A DNA stretch of 64,000 bases from Phaffia rhodozyma (lineage: Eukaryota; Basidiomycota; Tremellomycetes; Cystofilobasidiales; Mrakiaceae), in contig JACGZH010000007.1 in NCBI GenBank assembly GCA_014706385.1, positions 565,501 through 629,500 on the forward strand, read 5' to 3'. A model generated the notes under the pieces. It was not told where the DNA came from. It saw only the letters and a program-made list of their open reading frames with translations, and did no database searches. The position numbers and the translations under genes were made by a program. Shown one piece after another: positions 58,601-64,000 of the stretch. Positions within the stretch are counted from its first letter, which is position 1, and each line of letters opens with the position of its first letter.

Positions 58601-60652
58601 GATGATCACCCGGCTCATACCAGGCGAGGGTCCGATGCACGGAGGAATTGAGGTGACTATTCTAGGCGCAAACTTTGTACACGGTCTGACCTGCATGTTT
58701 GGAGATACCGCTTCCTCCAAGACAACTCTCTGGGGAGAATCGGCCATGGTCTGTCTGTTACCGCCGAGTGCGGCCCCAGGGCCGGTCGTCGTCAGATTCA
58801 GAAAGGAGTCCGAGAATGAAGTTGACGAACGGGGCAGTCAAATGAGTCTTCAGTTGTTTACTTATTTGGATACCTCTGATCGGGCTTTGTAAGTTTTCTT
58901 TTTCTTTCGACTTTCAACCTTATCGCCGCGACGCTCTTTGGGCTGACTCTTTTTTTTCTTTTTTTTACATCTTCACTTTGTTCGGTGTCATTTTTATCGA
59001 AAAGAATGGAGCTGGCTCTTCAGGTCGTGGGACTCAAGATGACAGGTCGAATCGAAGATGCCAAGAACGTTGCCCTGCGGATCGTCGGACAGGCCCCCTC
59101 GGCTGGTAGCGAACCCTCTCAATCTCACAACGCCGGCAGCAGCAACGGTCAGCAACATGCTGGCTCCTCAATAACAACTCAGCAGGCTCGAGATGCGTCT
59201 ACATCGGAGAACATCACATCCCGTTGGGAAGCAGCGGCGAATGCCGTTGGAGGAGGCAACTTTCAAGATACTGTTCTCAAATTCCTTGACCTGATCGATC
59301 TCGACTTGTCTCCGGAGATCGACAATGCCGATAATGCCAACTCGATCTCTCTCCGAAACAGACACGGACACTCACTTCTTCATTTGGCCGTCCTCCTTGG
59401 TTTCCACAGGCTTGTCGCCAGACTCATCGCCCTTGGATCTGATTTGGACGTCCGGGACAAGAACGGGTATACCCCTCTGGCCCTAGGCGCGTTGTCCGCT
59501 CGGATCGCCTGTTCCAGGTTGTTGATCGAGGCAGGCGCTGATATGGAGATTGTCACTGCGGAGGGTAAACGGCCGGTAGACATTGCCAGGGAGCGAGATC
59601 AGATCGATGTCGTCGATTTGCTAACGAGAGCGAGCAGACAACAGTTGGCCGATCGAGATCATCCGTCCTCGGTCGATGGATCGGATGACGAAGGAGAATA
59701 TGAGTCGGGACATCTGGATGATGATAACCCTTCTACCGGAAACGACAGTTCAGACGATGGTGACTTTGTTCATCGGCACCAACACCGCCATCACCAGGAG
59801 CTTGCCGCCCTCAGTTCGGATAAAGTAGCAGCATCGGCAGTCGCAGCCGACACTTTCCCAGATTCTGACGGATTAACTGGAGACGAACAGGAAACTGCCG
59901 ACTCGACTGGGGTCGATCCATCGATAGCTAAAACTCGGCCACCGTCAAGGATGCCGTTTATGGAATCTTGGGTGAAACGAAAGTTCCCGAACCTGCCGAA
60001 CCTGGCAAACTTGAACCTGCCTCAACAAAAATTCCCTCATCTACCTTCGGTCGCTCACCTGGCGGACCTTTCGTCGACATTGGCCTTCCCTGCAAACTTC
60101 TTCCCGGCTTCGCCTCTACCCGCCCATTTTCCTGCACTCCGTGGACGGGAAAAGACCGCTGGTCGAGGAAAGATCGATGAGAAAGCGGTGTCTTCGACGG
60201 GCGATCAGCAGCACGCATGGGATCACTACACTGCTGCCTACCCTTGGCTGCCCTACGCGATCTCAGCCTGGCTAAAGGAAATGTCTTCAGGTTCGGCACC
60301 CCCGCCGGCGTATCAATCTTCGGAGGAGGGTTCGGCCTTGATCGACGTCAAGGATGTGAAGTCCTCGAGCGCGAGTACGACCCAGTTGGCTGGTCCTTCG
60401 ACGTCGACGCTGTCTTCTCGCCACCAGGTTGGTTATGAGCTCAAAGCGGCCTCACCTGCCGATCATATCAAGGCGTACGGTCATCGAACTGCTTCGAGGC
60501 GGAAGGTCAAGCAGGACCGAATGATCTGGTTCTGGCTTTCCCTTCTCGTCGTCGTGCCTTGCTACTACTTTTTCTCGTTCTTGCCGATTGTTCTGACAGG
60601 AGTGAGAAAAGTCGGAGGACAGCTTTTGCCGTTTGGTGGGTTGGTTGGTTGA
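55665..60652 (+). CDS. MGA2: Spt23/Mga2-like membrane-bound transcription factor (IPT/TIG, ankyrin, C-terminal TM)
   Basis: Resembles yeast Mga2/Spt23, ER-anchored factors that sense membrane saturation and drive fatty-acid desaturase genes once the N-terminal part is released. Five main exons: MLSSSSDSEANPNSPASQAS, DERLGPPGYGYAAFSLVSGI; RIDPETRRTLVDVGPNGARN, LPLQISGIPLSGAKSRVETQ, FACQNCRARE; VKRSQRKLAARVRPTLSDSE, VLFNCASLLDFSQGETQLPA, RVTCYCRHHREKVGF; IKFILKNHLNEIVASGLTPP, a long Ser/Pro/Gln-rich linker with a Gln run (about 58467-58506), and the IPT/TIG domain MITRLIPGEGPMHGGIEVTI, LGANFVHGLTCMFGDTA. Then two ankyrin repeats (HGHSLLHLAVLLGFHRLVAR, NGYTPLALGALSARIACSRL) and a single C-terminal membrane helix WFWLSLLVVVPCYYFFSFLP. 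The CRHHREKxGF and FILKNH segments are hallmarks of the family. Paralogue choice is not possible from sequence. Start 55665 (Met) is the first in frame; 55741 is an alternative. Confidence 0.9.
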
Positions 60653-61135
60653 TTGAGTGTATATGTGTGTGCATGTGCATGTGCGTGTGTAGACGTATGA
60701 TGGGGCTTGCCTCGGTTGTAAATATATCTCTTGTCATGTTTCCCTAATTTTATATTTTGATCTATATTTGTTTCTTTCCTTCTTTCCTTCTTCTTGGTCT
60801 ACTTGTGCCGGGTTTCTTCCTTCTCGTCTTCTTCTCTTCTGCTTTTTTTTTCTTGTGAGCTCTCGTATATACACCTAATTCTTCTTGACTGTTTCCCTTC
60901 CGATAGCTAGCGTCGTATGTGTGTGTCTGTGTCCATCGTATGTCGTATGTCGTGTAATATCTTTTCTTTTCTTTTTGTTTCTTTATATATCTATTCCTTC
61001 GAATTTCTCCCCACCTCTTCTGCTTTCGTCTCTTCCACCTTTCTTGTTTTGTTTCGCTCCTTGTTCTTACGTGCATGTGCGCTCAGACTACCATGGCGTT
61101 TCCAAATCTTTGTAGAACCGTCTGAGGAAACGGAG
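60653..61135. promoter_or_regulatory. Spacer between the MGA2-like gene and the HbrB gene
   Basis: About 480 bp, strongly T/C-rich from 60760 to 61070 with TG-rich patches. It contains a short upstream reading frame at 61093-61125. Confidence 0.45.
61093..61125 (+). CDS. Upstream open reading frame of the HbrB gene
   Basis: ATG in good context (ACCATGG) opens a 10-codon frame (MAFPNLCRTV) ending TGA at 61123-61125, 10 nt before the proposed main ATG at 61136. A classic regulatory uORF layout, but it depends on the true transcript start. Confidence 0.45.
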   Translation: MAFPNLCRTV

Positions 61136-64000
61136 ATGTCAAAAGAGACCGAAGAGAAAGCGAATGAAAAGAACAAACAAAATGACTTGTCGTCTCCTTT
61201 CGTGATGTGAGCAGCCAAGAGAAAACATTCTTCGCGGACCATCGTCTCAACCGGACCGAATTGAATCCTTCACCATTGCCATCTTGCAACAAGCAGGCTA
61301 GCTCTACCTGCAGACTCAGCCCTTCTCTTGGACACGTCTCTTCTCCTTCTTCTTCTCTCCTTCATTCAACAATCTTCAAAATTCCTCCTCTTCCTGCATC
61401 ATCAATACCCAGTCGGCCTCGGTCAAACTCACTTTCCCGACCAGACTCCCCACCACTGACGACGCTGATAGATCAACGTCGCCCATCTGGACCAGCTCGA
61501 TCTCTCATCCCTTCGGAACCACCTATAGGCAGAGGCAGTCTTGACAGCGGACGGGTTGGAGTGGCTGTTGATCCGAACGGGCTGAAGAAGCTGGCGAGGG
61601 AGAGATCATTCGCTTCGTTGAGTGGGAATGGTACTGGAGCAGCAGGAGCAGCAACAGCGACAACAACAGGAGGGATAGGAGCAGGAGGTCCGGTTGAGGG
61701 TGCTTCAAAGACGGGTGCTTCAGCCTCTTCCAATGCCATTAGGAATTGGTTCCAGCCTCCACCACAACAACAACAACAGCAGCAACAACAGCCGGTGCCA
61801 ATATCTGGATCCATGCCAGGATCACCGACATCAATACGATCTCATGCCAGACCGTCTTCACCTCTTCTTCAATCAACAAACTCATTCACTCGAAGAGAGC
61901 CCCCAGAATCTCCGAACCCTACGTTGTCTCATAAAAGATCGATCACACCTTCCGTCCTTTCCTCTTCAACCCATACATACAACAACAACAACAACAACAA
62001 CAACGGCAGTAGTAGTTACCACCATCACCATGCACATGGCATAAGCAAGGCAGCGTTGTTGCCGTATGATGCAAAGACGATATTCAACTCGTTTGAAAGA
62101 CCACCCATCTTGCCTTCAGCGCCTAGTTTCGGAAATCCACATCCGACGCCAGATCCGAGTGTCGGGAGAGAACAGCCGTATCCTCATCCATCTCATCGTT
62201 CGTTCTTGGCATTTTCCTTTCTGTCTTACCAAGGTTTCGAAAAGATGGTCGTTTACTGATCGGACGACGTTCGTGCGAACGACGCGATGCGCTCTATCCA
62301 GCTACTTCCGCTCTGTCGAGCTTGTTCTTGCATGTTTTGCCTTTGTTTAACGGATCGCCTCTGAGCACGTCGTTAGAGTCACTAAATTCGCTGGTCAAGA
62401 ATCATATTCAATCTACGTTCACTCGGTACCCTTCCAGAGCGATCCCTTCTCTAATCACTGATTTGAAGGATATCTTGGGAAGCGGAATGCTGACGCTACA
62501 AGCTGTGAGTGATGGACTACACACTTTCCTTCCATTACGAGAAGAGGCATAACGAATATCCGGTAAGCTGAACTCGGTTGAATTGTGCGTTGATACAGAA
62601 ACTACAAGGCGTGACGGACGGCAAGTTGATAGGTCGATTGGTTGAGCTCTGGGTGTTTTTCTGGAGTGCTATCGTTCCCTTGGTCGAAGGAATCTTCCTC
62701 CCACTAGGTTCTGATCCACTCATCCTCAACGCCCACTCTGCCCGTCCTCGTATCACGAGTGATAATTCTCGATCGAAACGACCTGCTGCCTCCATCGGCT
62801 CTGCTATCGGCGCCGTTGGTGCCGGTTCTGCAAATTTCGGCCCTGGTCTTTCTTCCTCAACGTCTAGCTCGTCGGCACCTGTGTTGAGGAACGGCTCGTT
62901 CTACGCCTCTTCCCTGCCGACGATGTCTTCCGGTTTGTCAGCTGGTTCATCATCGAAAGCGTTTGAAACACAACCGATCGACGTCAGACAACATCTCCTC
63001 ACGTTGTTCTTACTCTCCATCTTGCGAGCGTTGGTTCCGAGGACGGTGAAACTGTTGGTTTCCCCGGAGGAAGTCGGGAAGAGGTCGCCTCCTAGTCAAC
63101 AACAGTTGGCGAGGTTGCAACAGATGGCTCTCATCGTGCGCACCTGTTTTCTTCAACTTGTTCTTTCTCTTACCTGTCTTGAAATAGGGTGAATGCTAAG
63201 AAAGAAGTCTGTTGTCTATCACCTTCTTTCTTTCCCTTATTGGCGTTTGGATTTAATCAGCTGATGACCCAAGCCGACCCGGCGATCGTGGCTGGTCCTG
63301 AAACGGTGACAGAGCCTACGCTTGCGACTTCACATTCGGAAGACACCCATGGACTCCGAGAAAGCCTCGAGAGCCTCCTCCGGGCGGTCGGCCAAGCCTC
63401 CAGATCTCAAACCCTTCCCGGAGGTTCACGTCCTGCCGCCGCTGGTGGCGGAGGTGATGGTGGTGTGGTGCCCGTTGGAGGTCCGCATGCTGCTACGACG
63501 TATACAACGTTGTCGACACCTGTTAAACAGGCGGGTGTAACCGGTTTAGGCATGAGGGGATCTCCAGGGGATGAGGAAGGTGGGAAGAGAAGAGGTTGGA
63601 TAGGTAGCAAAGGCAAGGACGGCGCTGGTGCCGGTCCTTCCCCTCTTCGATCCCGTCCGAACCATCCATCGCCACGTCCGATATCAACCTCGTCGTCTTC
63701 TTCGATCTCGTCCGCCCGTCCTTATGGTCCATCAGGAAGCTCATCGGCCATCTCTCCCAAAGCGGCCACTTTAACCATCCGAAACGCCCGCCAAGCCATC
63801 CTAGACCGGGACCCTCACTTTAGCAAGAGCCATATTGATGATAACAACGACGACAATCACGACACAACTACAACGACAACGACAACGATAACCACAACGA
63901 CGGCACCAGGAAGGTTAGTGTTCTCCCCGGTGGATTCATTGCGTTCAAATTCGAGCACGATCCATGGGTTGACTCTCGCGCATCGTACCTCGAGCTCCGT
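61136..64000 (+). CDS. HbrB-domain protein, TORC2 Bit61/PRR5-like subunit (cut by right edge)
   Basis: HbrB proteins are fungal relatives of PRR5/Bit61, a subunit of TORC2. A first exon (61136-61206, MSKETEEKANEKNKQNDL...) splices to 61314. Then come Ser/Pro-rich text (SSLLHSTIFKIPPLPASS), Thr/Ala/Gly, Gln and Asn runs, and the HbrB domain: RKDGRLLIGRRSCERRDALY, PATSALSSLFLHVLPLFNGS, LESLNSLVKNHIQSTFTRYP, TDLKDILGSGMLTLQAVSDG, LHTFLPLRE, KLQGVTDGKLIGRLVELWVF, FWSAIVPLVEGIFLPLGSDP and VRQHLLTLFLLSILRALVP; later RLQQMALI and LMTQADPAIVA. A short intron (about 32-36 nt) near 62204-62236 is needed to hold the frame before RKDGR; its length is unusual. The C-terminus continues past 64000, with Ser-rich sequence and a Thr run near 63857-63895. 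Confidence 0.85.

Overview
The window is nuclear DNA of a basidiomycete fungus. Nearly every gene is a conserved eukaryotic housekeeping gene split by many short introns (mostly about 50-90 nt, with GTRNGT-like donors and pyrimidine-poor acceptors ending in AG). Base composition is balanced and 5' leaders are CT-rich. The gene set (class II aldolase, Set1, Som1, HbrB, Mga2/Spt23, Erg3) and the intron density suggest a basidiomycetous yeast, probably Tremellomycetes and perhaps the Cystofilobasidiales (Phaffia-like). That placement is inference and was not tested. All gene limits below come from reading the frames and splice junctions by eye.

Layout, left to right. 1-10.5 kb is all minus strand: FBA1 (3' end cut by the window edge), a 14-3-3 protein, the COQ8 kinase and the SPB4 helicase. 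SET1 (+) follows, convergent with PUS4 (-). PUS4 is divergent from SOM1 (+), and SOM1 is convergent with an RSC9-like gene (-). RSC9 is divergent from a mitochondrial carrier gene (+), which is convergent with a CorA/Mnr2-type Mg transporter gene (-). That gene is divergent from HEM2 (+), followed by a glutamine-rich gene (+). Next come THR4 (-), VPS41 (-) and ATG6 (-). ATG6 is divergent from ATP16 (+), which is convergent with a glycerate-kinase-like gene (-). Then come a four-finger CCCH protein (-), ERG3 (-) and CIA2 (-), with CIA2 divergent from the SPT23/MGA2-like gene (+). Last is an HbrB-domain TORC2 gene (+) cut by the right edge.

The genes do not form a metabolic cluster; this is ordinary euchromatic gene space. 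Functions fall into mitochondrial and energy biology (COQ8, SOM1, carrier, ATP16, HEM2), membrane lipid homeostasis (ERG3, the MGA2-like factor), endolysosome and autophagy (VPS41, ATG6), chromatin (SET1, RSC9) and growth signalling (14-3-3, HbrB). Several pairs share very short divergent promoters (about 160-190 bp).

I found no rRNA or tRNA gene, no intact mobile element, no CRISPR array and no convincing new multi-gene system. The points most worth a second look are: an 11-bp helically phased array of CTAC-type motifs in the ATG6/ATP16 promoter; a run of 28, 23 and 18 nt micro-exons in the carrier gene; an 11-nt first coding exon in HEM2; paired CACGTG boxes upstream of HEM2; an 8-bp tandem repeat in the ERG3 leader; a possible hAT transposase relic upstream of the 14-3-3 gene; and a GC-rich poly-C island upstream of the MGA2-like gene.
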